A stretch of 64,000 nucleotides of DNA from an uncultured Clostridium sp. (lineage in GTDB: Bacteria; Bacillota; Clostridia; Lachnospirales; Lachnospiraceae). Position numbers and translations under genes: made by a program. Of this stretch, positions 1 to 8,859 are shown one piece after another. Below the pieces are notes generated by a model. That model was not told the origin of the DNA. It saw only the letters and a list, made by a program, of their open reading frames with translations, and did not search any database. Within the stretch, counting starts at the first letter, position 1, and each line of letters starts with the position of its first letter. The stretch spans positions 1-64,000 of the forward strand of contig CAMEIH010000007.1 in the NCBI GenBank assembly GCA_945917985.1, in the 5' to 3' direction.

Positions 1-636
1 CACCACATCAGCAATGCGAAAGGATCGGGAGATGTCAATTATGTGGTGCCCACTGCCAGCTCTGCAAGTGAGCTGGTGTATGATGTGATCGGTGATAAGA
101 GTGACATAGATGCAGATATTGCCAAAGCACTGTACATAGGGATCATTCATGATACAGGTGTGTTCCAGTATTCCAATACTTCACCCAAGACCATGAAGAT
201 TGCAGCAGAATTGATTTCCTATGGATTTGATTTCCCGGAATTGATAGACAAAACTTTTTATGAAAAGACCTATGTGCAGAATCAGATTTTGGGAAGGGCG
301 CTTCTTGAGAGTATCCTGTTTATGGATGGCAAGTGCATTGTCAGCATGATCGACAAAAAGACCATGGCATTTTACAATGCAGATTCTCATGATCTTGAAG
401 GGATCGTAAGCCAGCTTCGAAGCACCAAGGGAGTGGAATGCGCTATCTTCCTGTATCAGACAGATACGCTGGAATACAAAGTGAGCCTTCGCTCAAACGG
501 CGCAGTGGATGTGGCAAAGGTGGCTTCTTTCTTTGGAGGCGGTGGTCATGTCAGGGCTGCAGGTGTCACCATGCAGGACACCTTTTATGATATTGTCAAT
601 AATTTGTCTGCACAGATTGAAAAGCAGCTGAAATAA
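1..636 (+). CDS. nrnA: DHH-family phosphoesterase, NrnA-type (5' end outside window)
   Basis: C-terminal part of a bifunctional oligoribonuclease/pAp phosphatase that degrades 2-5 nt RNAs and recycles 3'-phosphoadenosine 5'-phosphate in the cytoplasm. The open frame runs in from base 1, beginning His-His-Ile-Ser, the tail of the DHH motif of the catalytic DHH domain. The DHHA1 domain ends with the substrate-binding GGGGH motif (FFGGGGHVRAAG) at about 540-575. The GTG at 43 is internal, not the start. It is followed 23 bases later by truB, matching the rbfA-nrnA-truB-ribF order of many Firmicutes. The upstream part of the gene is missing only because of the window edge. Confidence 0.9.
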   Translation, partial: HHISNAKGSGDVNYVVPTASSASELVYDVIGDKSDIDADIAKALYIGIIHDTGVFQYSNTSPKTMKIAAELISYGFDFPELIDKTFYEKTYVQNQILGRALLESILFMDGKCIVSMIDKKTMAFYNADSHDLEGIVSQLRSTKGVECAIFLYQTDTLEYKVSLRSNGAVDVAKVASFFGGGGHVRAAGVTMQDTFYDIVNNLSAQIEKQLK

Positions 637-659
637 GACGAAAAGTACAGGTGAAAAAT

Positions 660-1577
660 ATGTACCACGGAATGATCAATGTATATAAGGAGAAGGGATT
701 TACTTCTCATGATGTGGTGGCCAAACTGCGCGGTATTTGCAAACAGAAAAAGATCGGACATACAGGAACCCTTGACCCGGATGCGGTGGGGGTTCTTCCT
801 GTTTGTCTTGGCTGTGCCACCAGGTTATGCGATATGCTCACAGATAAGGACAAAGAGTATGTGGCTGTCCTTCGGCTTGGAATTACTACAGATACCCAGG
901 ATGCGACCGGTAAAGTCCTTGCAGAAAAAGAAGTCTCGGTTTCGGAGGAGGAAGTTAGAGCGGTGATTGCTTCCTTTGAAGGAGAACAGCTTCAGATACC
1001 GCCGATGTATTCTGCGCTTAAGGTGAATGGAAAGAAACTGTATGAACTGGCAAGGGAAGGAAAAGAAATTGAAAGAAAGGCCCGCCCCATTGTCATTCAT
1101 GAAATCGAAATTCTTTCGGAAAACATGCCGGAATTTACGATCCGGGTAAAGTGTTCCAAAGGAACCTATATCAGGACGATCTGCCATGATATCGGGCAGA
1201 AGCTTTCCTGTGGTGGGGTTATGGTATCTTTAAAACGAACAAAAGTTGGAAACTTTGGTATAGAAGACGCTTACACACTGTCCCAGATAGAGGATATGGC
1301 AAAGGAAGGAAAACTTTGTGAGATTCTTCTGCCGGTGGAAAAGGTGTTTGAAAAGCTCCCGGAGATCAGAGTGAAAGAAACGGCAATGAAGGCACTATTG
1401 AATGGCAATCAGCTGAAAAAAGAGGAGATTCTGATGCTTTCGGATGAAGCTTTAAAAGCGGAGGAAGTGCGTGTGTACGGAGCTGATGGCAGATTCTACG
1501 GAGTCTATGGTTATCAGGAAGGCAGAAAACTTTTCTGCCCGATAAAAATGTTTTTCCCGGAGCAAACAGAAAGGTAG
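660..1577 (+). CDS. truB: tRNA pseudouridine(55) synthase TruB
   Basis: Converts U55 of the T-psi-C arm of tRNAs to pseudouridine. The N-terminus (INVYKEKGFTSHDVVAKLR) and the following KKIGHTGTLDPDAVGVLP segment carry the TruB signature with the catalytic Asp in GTLDPDA. About 305 residues, with an extra C-terminal PUA-like region typical of Firmicute TruB. A GTG at 651 would add three residues, but ATG 660 has AGGTG seven bases upstream, so I prefer it. It lies between nrnA and ribF and is probably cotranscribed with both. Confidence 0.93.
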   Translation: MYHGMINVYKEKGFTSHDVVAKLRGICKQKKIGHTGTLDPDAVGVLPVCLGCATRLCDMLTDKDKEYVAVLRLGITTDTQDATGKVLAEKEVSVSEEEVRAVIASFEGEQLQIPPMYSALKVNGKKLYELAREGKEIERKARPIVIHEIEILSENMPEFTIRVKCSKGTYIRTICHDIGQKLSCGGVMVSLKRTKVGNFGIEDAYTLSQIEDMAKEGKLCEILLPVEKVFEKLPEIRVKETAMKALLNGNQLKKEEILMLSDEALKAEEVRVYGADGRFYGVYGYQEGRKLFCPIKMFFPEQTER

Positions 1578-1585
1578 ATTGCGTT

Positions 1586-2518
1586 ATGCAGATTATAAAA
1601 GGCACAACAGAATTTCAGATAGAAGGCAAAAGCGCTATCGCCATCGGTAAATTTGACGGAATACACAGAGGTCATGTTAAACTGCTTGCGCATATTCTGG
1701 CAAAGAAAGCGGAGGGGTTAAAGGCTGTGGTGTTTACCTTTGATCCGCCGGCATCAGTCTTTTTTGGAAAGTCAGGGGACAAGGAACTTTCACCCTTGCA
1801 GGAAAAGAGAAAATTTTTTGAAAAGCTTGGTATCGATATTCTGGTGGAATTTCCCTTAAATCATGCGACGGCAGCCATAACAGCAGAAGATTTTATTGAA
1901 AATATTCTGGTGTTTCAGATGCATGCAGCTTATATTGCTGCGGGATGTGATCTCTCTTTTGGATATAAGGGAAAGGGAGATAAAGAGCTTTTGCAGAATC
2001 TTTCGACCGTATACGGTTACCGGACAGAGATTATCCCTAAGGTGACGGAGGGAGAGCGCGAAATCAGTTCTTCTTATGTCAGAGAAGAAGTGGAAACAGG
2101 GAATATGGAAACAGCGCAGAGACTTTTGGGAAGAGCATACAGTGTGACAGGTACTGTGGAGGAAGGAAGAAAACTGGGAAGAAGGATTGGAATGCCTACT
2201 TTAAACCTATATCCCAGGGAGGATAAGCTGCTTCCGCCCTATGGTGTTTATTTTACAAGAGTATTATTTGAAGAGAACATATATCGGGGAATCACCAATA
2301 TCGGTAAGAAGCCCACTGTAAATCAGACGGATGCGGTCAGCGTGGAAACATATCTCTATGATTTTAAAGAGAATGTGTACGGGCGGGAGATCACAGTGGA
2401 GCTTCTCCATTTCAAACGTCCGGAATACAAATTTGCAGGAATTGATGAACTCAAAAAACAGATGGAAGAAGATATTGCAGCAGGCAGACATTATCATGAA
2501 GAACACGCACTTTATTGA
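1586..2518 (+). CDS. ribF: Bifunctional riboflavin kinase / FAD synthetase
   Basis: Makes FMN and then FAD from riboflavin and ATP. The N-terminal FAD synthetase domain (about residues 1-180) has the nucleotidyltransferase motif GKFDGIHRGH and the later SSSYVRE segment. The C-terminal flavokinase domain (about 185-305) has GRRIGMPTLNL and the NIGKKPTV loop. At 310 residues it has normal family length. It begins eight bases after the truB stop and is the last gene of this cluster, since a strong independent promoter follows at 2542. Confidence 0.93.
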   Translation: MQIIKGTTEFQIEGKSAIAIGKFDGIHRGHVKLLAHILAKKAEGLKAVVFTFDPPASVFFGKSGDKELSPLQEKRKFFEKLGIDILVEFPLNHATAAITAEDFIENILVFQMHAAYIAAGCDLSFGYKGKGDKELLQNLSTVYGYRTEIIPKVTEGEREISSSYVREEVETGNMETAQRLLGRAYSVTGTVEEGRKLGRRIGMPTLNLYPREDKLLPPYGVYFTRVLFEENIYRGITNIGKKPTVNQTDAVSVETYLYDFKENVYGREITVELLHFKRPEYKFAGIDELKKQMEEDIAAGRHYHEEHALY

Positions 2519-2541
2519 CATGAAATGCCAGCAGATTTGAT

Positions 2542-2570
2542 TTGACAGGAATAAGGTCGCTTGTTATAAT
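2542..2570 (+). promoter_or_regulatory. Sigma-A promoter for the NlpC/P60 gene
   Basis: TTGACA at 2542-2547 and TATAAT at 2565-2570, separated by exactly 17 bases: a perfect vegetative consensus promoter. It lies in the ribF-NlpC gap, 64 bases before the TTG start. A short GTTAC/GTAAC inverted repeat (2574-2578 / 2585-2589) lies in the predicted leader. Confidence 0.85.
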
Positions 2571-2633
2571 AACGTTACGGATTTGTAACAAATTTGTAAT
2601 ATTTTATGCGACAAAAGTACTTGGAGGATGAAT

Positions 2634-3692
2634 TTGAAAAGGAATTTTATGTTTGGCATCTGTCTGCTGTGTGCAGGGATGGCTTTACAACAGCCGGTCA
2701 TGGCGGACGCAAAGGAAACGGTGATGGACGCCATATCGGATACAACTGATTATGAAGGATTACTTTCGGCAGGTGTGGGAGACTTATTTTCCAGCAAGCT
2801 GACAGAGGACCAGTATAAAGAGATTGCAAAGCAGGCAGAGGGAGCCAGATGGGGATACACAAATCTTGGAATCTGCAATGTGGAGGAAAACAATCTGAAT
2901 GTAAGACAGGAACCGGATGAAAACGGTAAGCTTGTCGGAAAACTCCCGAAGAATGCTGCCTGCGAGATTTTGGAAAGTGACGGAGAGTGGGCTTATATTT
3001 CTTCCGGGAAAGTGGAAGGATACGTGAAAGAAGAGTATCTTCTTTCCGGCTTCGGTGCGGAGCAGAAGGCAAAGGAAATGGCAAAGACGGTTGCCGTGTC
3101 TTCAGCCGATGCATTAAATATCAGAGAAGAGCCTAACACCGATGCCGAAATTGTAACTCAGGTTGCCCAGGGAGAGGAACTGGAAATCGCCGAAGTTATG
3201 GAAAACGGATGGATCAAGGTCTATCTGGATGATGAAGAGGTGTATGTTTCGGCGGATTATGTGGATGTAAAGTCAGATCTTGCCACAGCTATTACTATGA
3301 CAGAGCTTCTTTACGGACAGGGAGTATCGGATGTCAGGGTTGACCTGTGCCAGTATGCAAAACAGTTTCTGGGAAATCCTTATGTCTGGGGTGGCACCAG
3401 TCTGACGAAGGGTGCTGACTGTTCCGGTTTTGTTTTGAGCGTATTTAAAAAGTATGGAATCAGTCTTCCCCATTCATCCAGAACACAGGCAAATTGCGGC
3501 ACCAAGATCAGCGTATCGGAATTGCAGCCGGGAGATCTGGTGTTCTATGCAAAGGGCGGTACGATTAACCATGTGGCCATTTATATCGGTGGCGGACAGG
3601 TTATTCATGCCAGCAGCCCTAAAACAGGAATCAAGATTTCCAATTACAATTACAGAACACCGGCAAAGATGGTGAGAATTTTGCAAGACTAG
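2634..3692 (+). CDS. Secreted NlpC/P60 peptidoglycan endopeptidase with two SH3b domains
   Basis: Cell-wall hydrolase expected to cut gamma-D-Glu-diamino acid bonds in peptidoglycan peptides. After a signal peptide (hydrophobic FMFGICLLCAGMALQ, then VMADA) come two bacterial SH3 domains (about residues 80-135 and 155-210; each has an LN(V/I)R-EP motif) and a C-terminal NlpC/P60 domain. The catalytic Cys is in GADCSGF, with His in TINHVAIY and QVIHASS. Start choice: the in-frame ATG at 2628 directly abuts GGAGG (2623-2627), with zero spacing, whereas TTG 2634 sits six bases downstream, so TTG is more credible. It is monocistronic, with a consensus promoter before it and a terminator after. Confidence 0.9.
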   Translation: MKRNFMFGICLLCAGMALQQPVMADAKETVMDAISDTTDYEGLLSAGVGDLFSSKLTEDQYKEIAKQAEGARWGYTNLGICNVEENNLNVRQEPDENGKLVGKLPKNAACEILESDGEWAYISSGKVEGYVKEEYLLSGFGAEQKAKEMAKTVAVSSADALNIREEPNTDAEIVTQVAQGEELEIAEVMENGWIKVYLDDEEVYVSADYVDVKSDLATAITMTELLYGQGVSDVRVDLCQYAKQFLGNPYVWGGTSLTKGADCSGFVLSVFKKYGISLPHSSRTQANCGTKISVSELQPGDLVFYAKGGTINHVAIYIGGGQVIHASSPKTGIKISNYNYRTPAKMVRILQD

Positions 3693-3732
3693 TAGAAAAA
3701 AGAGAAATGTATCTTGTGGTATATGGCAAACA

Positions 3733-3765
3733 AAAAGCAGGGAATAGATAAATTTCCCTGCTTTT
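3733..3765. terminator. Bidirectional terminator between convergent genes
   Basis: Perfect 12-bp inverted repeat, AAAAGCAGGGAA (3733-3744) and TTCCCTGCTTTT (3754-3765), with a 9-base loop. A-rich and T-rich ends serve both strands. It separates the NlpC/P60 gene from the convergent chemoreceptor gene. Confidence 0.85.
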
Positions 3766-3786
3766 ATAATTGGTCTGACTTTTTTA

Positions 3787-5058
3787 TCAATGAAATTGGG
3801 ATAGTAAAGCTTTTATTGTTTCAGACAGATCGGAAAGTCTGCCGGCATGGTCTGCAAGTGTTTCGGCAGTGGAACTGAGCTCTTCGGAAGAAGCGGTCAC
3901 TTCTTCTGTGGATGCAGCACTCTCCTGAGCAGAAGCAGAGAGATTCTCTACTTCCGCAGCTACCTTTTTATCTGCGAGAGTGAGTTTTGACAGGTAATCG
4001 GAAATGCTGTTCACCTCTGCAGCGGCTTTCGTGATATTTTCATTTAAACTGATAAACAACTGATAGGTTTCCTTAATATCCTGATTCTGATCATTGATCA
4101 CGGACTGCACTCTCTGCATGCTGGCAACTGTCTTGTCGGATTCCGATAAAAGATTTTTGATGTTGGCATCGATTGTTTTGACGGAATTGCTGGATTGCTC
4201 TGCAAGATTTTTGATCTGCTCGGCAACAACGGCAAATCCTTTGCCCTGTTCTCCGGCTCTGGCAGCTTCAATGCTGGCGTTTAAGGCAAGAAGATTGGTT
4301 TCCGTTGCGATGGAGGAGATAAATTCCGCAGCGGTACCGATTTCAAGAGAAGCCTGATGAGTGCTTTCTGTCTGTTTCACAATGGTTTCAATCTCCTGCA
4401 TTGTGACATCGGCATTGGCGTCCAGATTATGTACAAGTGCCTGGCCTTTATTGCTGGAATCCTGAATCTCATCCATAAAAGCTTTGAAATTCTGTGTACT
4501 TTTAAGAGAATTGTCGGCCATGGATTTGATCTGATTCATTTCTTCCGTAATGCTCTGCGTGGAAGAAGCTTCTGAGGAAATCCCTTCTGAAATATCCGAC
4601 ATGGCGGATGCAAGGCTTTCGGAGACGGAAGTGGTATTGTCTGTCATGGATGATAAGCTGCCGGCTGTTTCCGAAAGAGCAGCAGCAGATTCATTCATAT
4701 GAGTCACGATTTCGGTAAGAGATTTTTTTAATAGGATAGCATTTTTGGCAAGAGTGCCGGCTTCATCTTTTTGCAGCGCAGCTCTTTCGCTGAAAGGAGC
4801 ATTCAGGTCACCTTCTGCCAGAGCTTCCAAGCCGTTTGAAACATTTTTGATGGATTTGGTCAATATGGTTGCAATAAGAATAACAATTGCAAAAGTAATC
4901 ACAAGAGTGATTGCTCCGACGCGGATAAGGGGAAGCAGCATAACCTCCCGGGCTTCCGGGTAATCTTTTAAATACAGAATGGTAAGTAAAATGGATTCGG
5001 CCGTGACCAGTGTCACGGGCAGTAGTGACAAGATTAAAATCTTTCCTCGTATTTTCAT
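3787..5058 (-). CDS. Methyl-accepting chemotaxis protein with minimal extracellular part
   Basis: Chemoreceptor that controls CheA kinase. About 423 residues from ATG 5058 (AAGGA seven bases upstream). An upstream in-frame ATG at 5109 would add a 17-residue leader without a good ribosome site. Two membrane segments lie close together in the first 65 residues, joined by a short loop of about 10-15 residues, then a HAMP region and a long methyl-accepting coiled coil. The signalling hairpin tip is canonical ([20 protein letters not shown], then [11 protein letters not shown]). No periplasmic-type sensor domain is present, so it probably senses through the membrane, the HAMP region or a partner protein. 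No other chemotaxis gene is nearby. Confidence 0.92.
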   Translation of the reverse strand: MKIRGKILILSLLPVTLVTAESILLTILYLKDYPEAREVMLLPLIRVGAITLVITFAIVILIATILTKSIKNVSNGLEALAEGDLNAPFSERAALQKDEAGTLAKNAILLKKSLTEIVTHMNESAAALSETAGSLSSMTDNTTSVSESLASAMSDISEGISSEASSTQSITEEMNQIKSMADNSLKSTQNFKAFMDEIQDSSNKGQALVHNLDANADVTMQEIETIVKQTESTHQASLEIGTAAEFISSIATETNLLALNASIEAARAGEQGKGFAVVAEQIKNLAEQSSNSVKTIDANIKNLLSESDKTVASMQRVQSVINDQNQDIKETYQLFISLNENITKAAAEVNSISDYLSKLTLADKKVAAEVENLSASAQESAASTEEVTASSEELSSTAETLADHAGRLSDLSETIKALLSQFH

Positions 5059-5144
5059 GATTTCATCCTTCCCAAATAGAAAATAATAGTATAAGATACA
5101 TATAACCATACAAGATTATATTTATAAATTGATAATAGCATATT

Positions 5145-5152
5145 TTGTCGAA
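5145..5152 (+). promoter_or_regulatory. Candidate Spo0A box (TTGTCGAA)
   Basis: An exact match to the 8-base 0A box, 87 bases upstream of the chemoreceptor start. It overlaps a possible minus-strand -35 (TCGACA) with a TTTATA -10 seventeen bases further. A match of this length is expected about twice by chance in a window of this size, so support is weak. Confidence 0.3.
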
Positions 5153-5206
5153 AAATGCTTTGTAAAACAATTGTAAAAGAGATTGTAAAAGAGATATATT
5201 TCAGGC

Positions 5207-5235
5207 TTTACATGGATGCTAAAGTATGTTATTAT
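5207..5235 (+). promoter_or_regulatory. Promoter of rpsO-pnp
   Basis: TTTACA (5207-5212), a 17-base spacer and TATTAT (5230-5235), about 92 bases upstream of rpsO. Good sigma-A match. The transcript would start near 5242 and include the structured leader at 5254-5300. Confidence 0.75.
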
Positions 5236-5253
5236 CATAAAGTATGAATTTCA

Positions 5254-5300
5254 GCCAAGGCTCAACTTTAGGACACTCCAACCGGGGCTTAGCCTTAGGC
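5254..5300 (+). promoter_or_regulatory. Possible S15 autoregulatory leader hairpin
   Basis: GCCAAGGCT (5254-5262) pairs with AGCCTTAGGC (5291-5300) through nine base pairs with one bulged A, enclosing about 28 bases. It sits just upstream of the rpsO ribosome site (AAGGAGGAG at 5312-5320). In several Gram-positives S15 binds its own leader mRNA. The position and a multi-stem potential fit that, but binding by S15 is inference. Confidence 0.4.
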
Positions 5301-5326
5301 GGTTTTAAATTAAGGAGGAGAAATCA

Positions 5327-5593
5327 ATGATTTCAAAGGAAAAGAAAGCAGCAATTATGAAAGAGTACGCTACCTGTGAGAACGATACAGGTTCACCTGA
5401 AGTACAGGTTGCAGTACTGACAGCAAGAATCCAGGAACTTACCGAGCATTTAAAGAACCATCCCAAGGATAATCATTCCAGAAGAGGTATGTTCAAAATG
5501 GTAGGTCAGAGACGTGGTTTACTTGATTATCTTAAGAAGAAAGATATCGAAAGATACCGTGCTCTGATTGAGAAGCTGGGATTAAGAAAGTAA
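5327..5593 (+). CDS. rpsO: 30S ribosomal protein S15
   Basis: Primary 16S rRNA-binding protein of the small-subunit platform. 88 residues, the normal length, with the S15 signature [19 protein letters not shown] and the terminal [17 protein letters not shown] strong site, AAGGAGG, lies about nine bases before the ATG. It is followed by a hairpin terminator and then pnp, the conserved rpsO-pnp pair. Confidence 0.98.
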   Translation: MISKEKKAAIMKEYATCENDTGSPEVQVAVLTARIQELTEHLKNHPKDNHSRRGMFKMVGQRRGLLDYLKKKDIERYRALIEKLGLRK

Positions 5594-5604
5594 TTTCAAT
5601 TATT

Positions 5605-5645
5605 AAGGCGGAGCTGGCTGAAGAGATTCGGCTTCTCCGCCTTTT
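5605..5645 (+). terminator. Terminator/attenuator between rpsO and pnp
   Basis: AAGGCGGAG (5605-5613) pairs with CTCCGCCTT (5635-5643), followed by TT. An inner GCTGAA/TTCGGC stem extends the hairpin. In other bacteria the rpsO-pnp gap is a terminator or RNase processing site with partial read-through. Confidence 0.75.
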
Positions 5646-5701
5646 AATACAATAAGCTGTTTTACAGCTGGTAAGAAGAGAAAAGAAGAAGGAGAAGGAT
5701 T

Positions 5702-7783
5702 ATGTACAAGACATTTTCAATGGAGCTTGCCGGACGTACCCTTAGTGTGGACATTAACCGTGTCGGTAAGCAGGCAAATGGATGCGCATTCATGCACTAT
5801 GGTGAAACCACTGTTTTATCTACGGCAACAGCATCCGACAAACCGAGAGACGGAATCGATTTTTTCCCTTTAAGCGTAGAGTATGAAGAAAAATTATACG
5901 CTGTAGGAAAGATCCCGGGAGGATTTAATAAGAGAGAAGGAAAGGCAAGTGAAAATGCCATCCTTACAAGCCGTGTCATTGACAGACCTATGCGTCCTCT
6001 GTTCCCCAAGGATTACAGAAATGATGTTACTTTAAACAATATGGTTATGAGCGTTGATCCTGCATGTCGCCCTGAACTTGTGGCTATGCTCGGTGCAGCG
6101 ATTGCAACCTGCATTTCCGATATCCCTTTTGATGGCCCCTGTGCCATGACTCAGGTAGGTATGATTGACGGGGAACTGGTCATCAACCCTTCCCAGGAGC
6201 AGTGGAAGATCGGTGATCTGAACCTTACCGTTGCATCCACCAGAGAAAAGGTGATCATGATCGAGGCAGGTGCCAATGAAATTCCGGAAGCAACCATGAT
6301 CGAGGCTATTTATAAAGCACATGAGGTGAATCAGACTATCATCGCCTTTATCGACCAGATTGTAGCAGAGGTTGGCAAGAAGAAACATGAGTACACAAGC
6401 TGTGCCGTTCCGGAAGAACTGTTTGCTGCAATCAAGGAGATTGTTCCTCCGGCAGAGATGGAAGAGGCAGTCTTCACGGATGAAAAGCAGGTTCGCGAAG
6501 AGAATATCAGAGTGATCACAGAGAAGCTGGAAGAGGCTTTTGCAGATAATGAAGAGTGGCTGGCTATTCTGGGAGAGGCAATCTATCAGTACCAAAAGAA
6601 GACAGTCCGCAAGATGATCTTAAAGGATCACAAGCGCCCTGATGGACGTGAGATTACACAGATTCGTCCGCTGGCTGCTGAGGTGGATATTATCCCCAGA
6701 GTACACGGCTCTGCTATGTTTACCCGTGGACAGACCCAGATCTGTACATTGGCTCCTCTGTCAGACCAGCAGAAGATTGACGGTCTTGATGAGAATGAAG
6801 TGAGCAAGCGTTACATGCATCATTATAATTTCCCTGCATATTCTGTAGGAGAGACCAAGGTTTCAAGAGGACCCGGAAGAAGAGAAATCGGTCACGGCGC
6901 ATTGGCAGAGAGAGCACTGATTCCTGTGCTTCCCTCCGAGGATGAATTCCCCTATGCAATCCGTACGGTATCAGAGACGTTTGAATCAAACGGTTCCACA
7001 TCCATGGCATCCACCTGTGCTTCCTGTATGTCACTTATGGCTGCAGGTGTTCCCATCAAAAAGATGGTGGCAGGTATTTCCTGTGGTCTTGTTACCGGCG
7101 ATACAGATGACGATTTTGTACTGCTTACCGATATCCAGGGTCTTGAGGACTTCTTTGGTGATATGGACTTTAAGGTAACCGGTACCACAGAAGGTATTAC
7201 TGCAATCCAGATGGATATTAAGATCCACGGTCTTACAAGACCTATCGTGGAGGGTGCCATCGCCAGATGTCGTGAGGCAAGACTCTTTATTATGGAGAAC
7301 TGCATGAAGAAAGCCATTGCAGAGCCTCGTAAAGAGGTTGGACCTTACGCACCCAAGATCATTTCTATTCAGATTGATCCTGAAAAGATTGGTGATGTAG
7401 TAGGACAGCGCGGAAAGACCATCAACGAGATCATTGCACGTACCGGTGTTAAGATTGACATTACCGATGACGGAAAGGTATCTGTATGCGGTACCGATCC
7501 GGCTATGATGGATAAGGCGGTTGAGTATATTAAGACCATCGTTACCGATTATCAGGAAGGGCAGATTTTCAAGGGCATTGTAGTCAGCATCAAAGAATTT
7601 GGCGCTTTTGTGGAATTTGCTCCCGGCAAGGAAGGTATGGTTCACATTTCCAAGATCGCAAAGGAAAGAATCAACCGTGTAGAGGATGTACTTACCCTTG
7701 GAGACAAGGTAACCGTTGTATGCCTCGGCAAGGACAAGATGGGAAGAATGAGCTTTTCTATGAAAGACGTGGCGCAGCAGTGA
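5702..7783 (+). CDS. pnp: Polyribonucleotide nucleotidyltransferase (PNPase)
   Basis: Phosphorolytic 3'-5' exoribonuclease of mRNA decay. 693 residues with the full domain order: RNase PH domain 1 (GKIPGGFNKREG), an alpha-helical linker, RNase PH domain 2 (catalytic region GDTDDDFVLLTDIQGLEDFF), a KH domain with GQRG loop (EKIGDVVGQRGKTINEI, about residue 560) and an S1 domain (FKGIVVSIKEFGAFVEF). It starts with ATG after GAAGGAGAAGG and ends before a strong terminator. Read-through from the rpsO promoter is likely. Confidence 0.98.
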   Translation: MYKTFSMELAGRTLSVDINRVGKQANGCAFMHYGETTVLSTATASDKPRDGIDFFPLSVEYEEKLYAVGKIPGGFNKREGKASENAILTSRVIDRPMRPLFPKDYRNDVTLNNMVMSVDPACRPELVAMLGAAIATCISDIPFDGPCAMTQVGMIDGELVINPSQEQWKIGDLNLTVASTREKVIMIEAGANEIPEATMIEAIYKAHEVNQTIIAFIDQIVAEVGKKKHEYTSCAVPEELFAAIKEIVPPAEMEEAVFTDEKQVREENIRVITEKLEEAFADNEEWLAILGEAIYQYQKKTVRKMILKDHKRPDGREITQIRPLAAEVDIIPRVHGSAMFTRGQTQICTLAPLSDQQKIDGLDENEVSKRYMHHYNFPAYSVGETKVSRGPGRREIGHGALAERALIPVLPSEDEFPYAIRTVSETFESNGSTSMASTCASCMSLMAAGVPIKKMVAGISCGLVTGDTDDDFVLLTDIQGLEDFFGDMDFKVTGTTEGITAIQMDIKIHGLTRPIVEGAIARCREARLFIMENCMKKAIAEPRKEVGPYAPKIISIQIDPEKIGDVVGQRGKTINEIIARTGVKIDITDDGKVSVCGTDPAMMDKAVEYIKTIVTDYQEGQIFKGIVVSIKEFGAFVEFAPGKEGMVHISKIAKERINRVEDVLTLGDKVTVVCLGKDKMGRMSFSMKDVAQQ

Positions 7784-7791
7784 GTCAAACA

Positions 7792-7822
7792 CTCAGAATT
7801 CATGCTTGCATGAAATTCTGAG
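7792..7822 (+). other. Hairpin after pnp
   Basis: CTCAGAATTCATGC (7792-7805) and GCATGAAATTCTGAG (7808-7822) form a stem with a 2-base gap as loop and one bulge. There is no T-tract, so it is more likely a 3'-end stabilising or processing structure in front of the terminator at 7836. Confidence 0.55.
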
Positions 7823-7835
7823 CGCCTTATAGGGG

Positions 7836-7867
7836 AAAGGACAGAACGAAAGTTCTGTCCTTTTTTT
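7836..7867 (+). terminator. Intrinsic terminator of rpsO-pnp
   Basis: GGACAGAAC (7839-7847), a GAAA tetraloop, GTTCTGTCC (7852-7860) and then seven T: a textbook factor-independent terminator. Confidence 0.92.
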
Positions 7868-7896
7868 GTCATATCTGAATTCTTCTTTCATATATT
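7868..7896 (+). promoter_or_regulatory. Sigma-E-like promoter of the spoIIIA operon
   Basis: GTCATATC (7868-7875) and CATATATT (7889-7896) with a 13-base gap resemble the sporulation sigma-E pattern (about ATATT, then CATACA-T). They lie immediately after the pnp terminator and 28 bases upstream of spoIIIAA. In Bacillus this operon is sigma-E driven in the mother cell. No sigma-A promoter is evident here. Confidence 0.6.
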
Positions 7897-7923
7897 GAGA
7901 TAAGAGGTCAAAAGGAGGCAGCT

Positions 7924-8859
7924 ATGAAGGAAGAACAGGTCTTAAATATTTTTCCAAACCGTATCAGGGAACGTTTTCAAAAGACAGCAAAAAGAGTGGA
8001 CGAACTCCGGGAAATCCGTCTTGCAGCAGAGCTGCCTGTCAGGGTGATCTGCGGAAGGAAAGAATTGTTCTTAAACCAGACAGGGGAACTGTCGGAAATC
8101 ATCGGCACAGACTGTTGGTACATCCATGCAGGTGAAATGGAACAGATTCTCAACCATATCTGTAATTATTCCCGCTATGCATATGAAGAGGATATCAGGA
8201 GAGGCTTTATTACGGTACCCGGCGGTCACAGGATAGGAGTGGCGGGACAGGTTATTTTAAACGAGAACGGAACCGTCAGGAATATGAAATATATCCGCTA
8301 TATGAACATTCGTATCTCTCATGAAATCATCGGTGCTGCGGATACTCTGATGCCGCTTATCCATGAAGACGGAAAGCTGATGAATACGCTTCTGATCGGG
8401 CCGCCGTGCAGCGGCAAAACAACTATGCTTAGAGACCTGATCAGACAGATATCAAACGGAAGCAAGTGGGCAAGGGGACAACAGGTAGGAGTAATAGACG
8501 AACGGTCGGAGATTGCCGGATCTTATATGGGAATGCCGGGCAATCATCTTGGTATTCGTACGGATATTCTGGATGGTTGTCCGAAGGATCAGGGCATTAT
8601 GATGCTGATCCGGTCTATGGCACCGGAAGTGATAGCGGTTGACGAGATCGGGAGCAGCATGGACATGCAGTCGGTCAGAGCAGCATGGCAATGCGGGTGC
8701 AGAATGATCGCAACCATACACGGAGATTCCATGGAGGATGTATACCGTCACGGAATAGACAAACGAGGCTTTGAAAGATATGTTTTTCTGGGGAGAAATG
8801 GAGGGGGCTTCGGACTGGTGGAAGTGCGATCCGCGGAAGGGGAGATGAAACATGCTTAA
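7924..8859 (+). CDS. spoIIIAA: Stage III sporulation protein AA (ATPase)
   Basis: Secretion-type ATPase powering the SpoIIIA-SpoIIQ channel that links mother cell and forespore after engulfment. 311 residues with Walker A GPPCSGKTT (about residue 160) and Walker B VIAVDEIGS. Related to type II/IV secretion ATPases. ATG follows AAAGGAGG at 7912-7919. First gene of the eight-gene operon, overlapping spoIIIAB by eight bases, so the two are translationally coupled. Confidence 0.96.
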   Translation: MKEEQVLNIFPNRIRERFQKTAKRVDELREIRLAAELPVRVICGRKELFLNQTGELSEIIGTDCWYIHAGEMEQILNHICNYSRYAYEEDIRRGFITVPGGHRIGVAGQVILNENGTVRNMKYIRYMNIRISHEIIGAADTLMPLIHEDGKLMNTLLIGPPCSGKTTMLRDLIRQISNGSKWARGQQVGVIDERSEIAGSYMGMPGNHLGIRTDILDGCPKDQGIMMLIRSMAPEVIAVDEIGSSMDMQSVRAAWQCGCRMIATIHGDSMEDVYRHGIDKRGFERYVFLGRNGGGFGLVEVRSAEGEMKHA

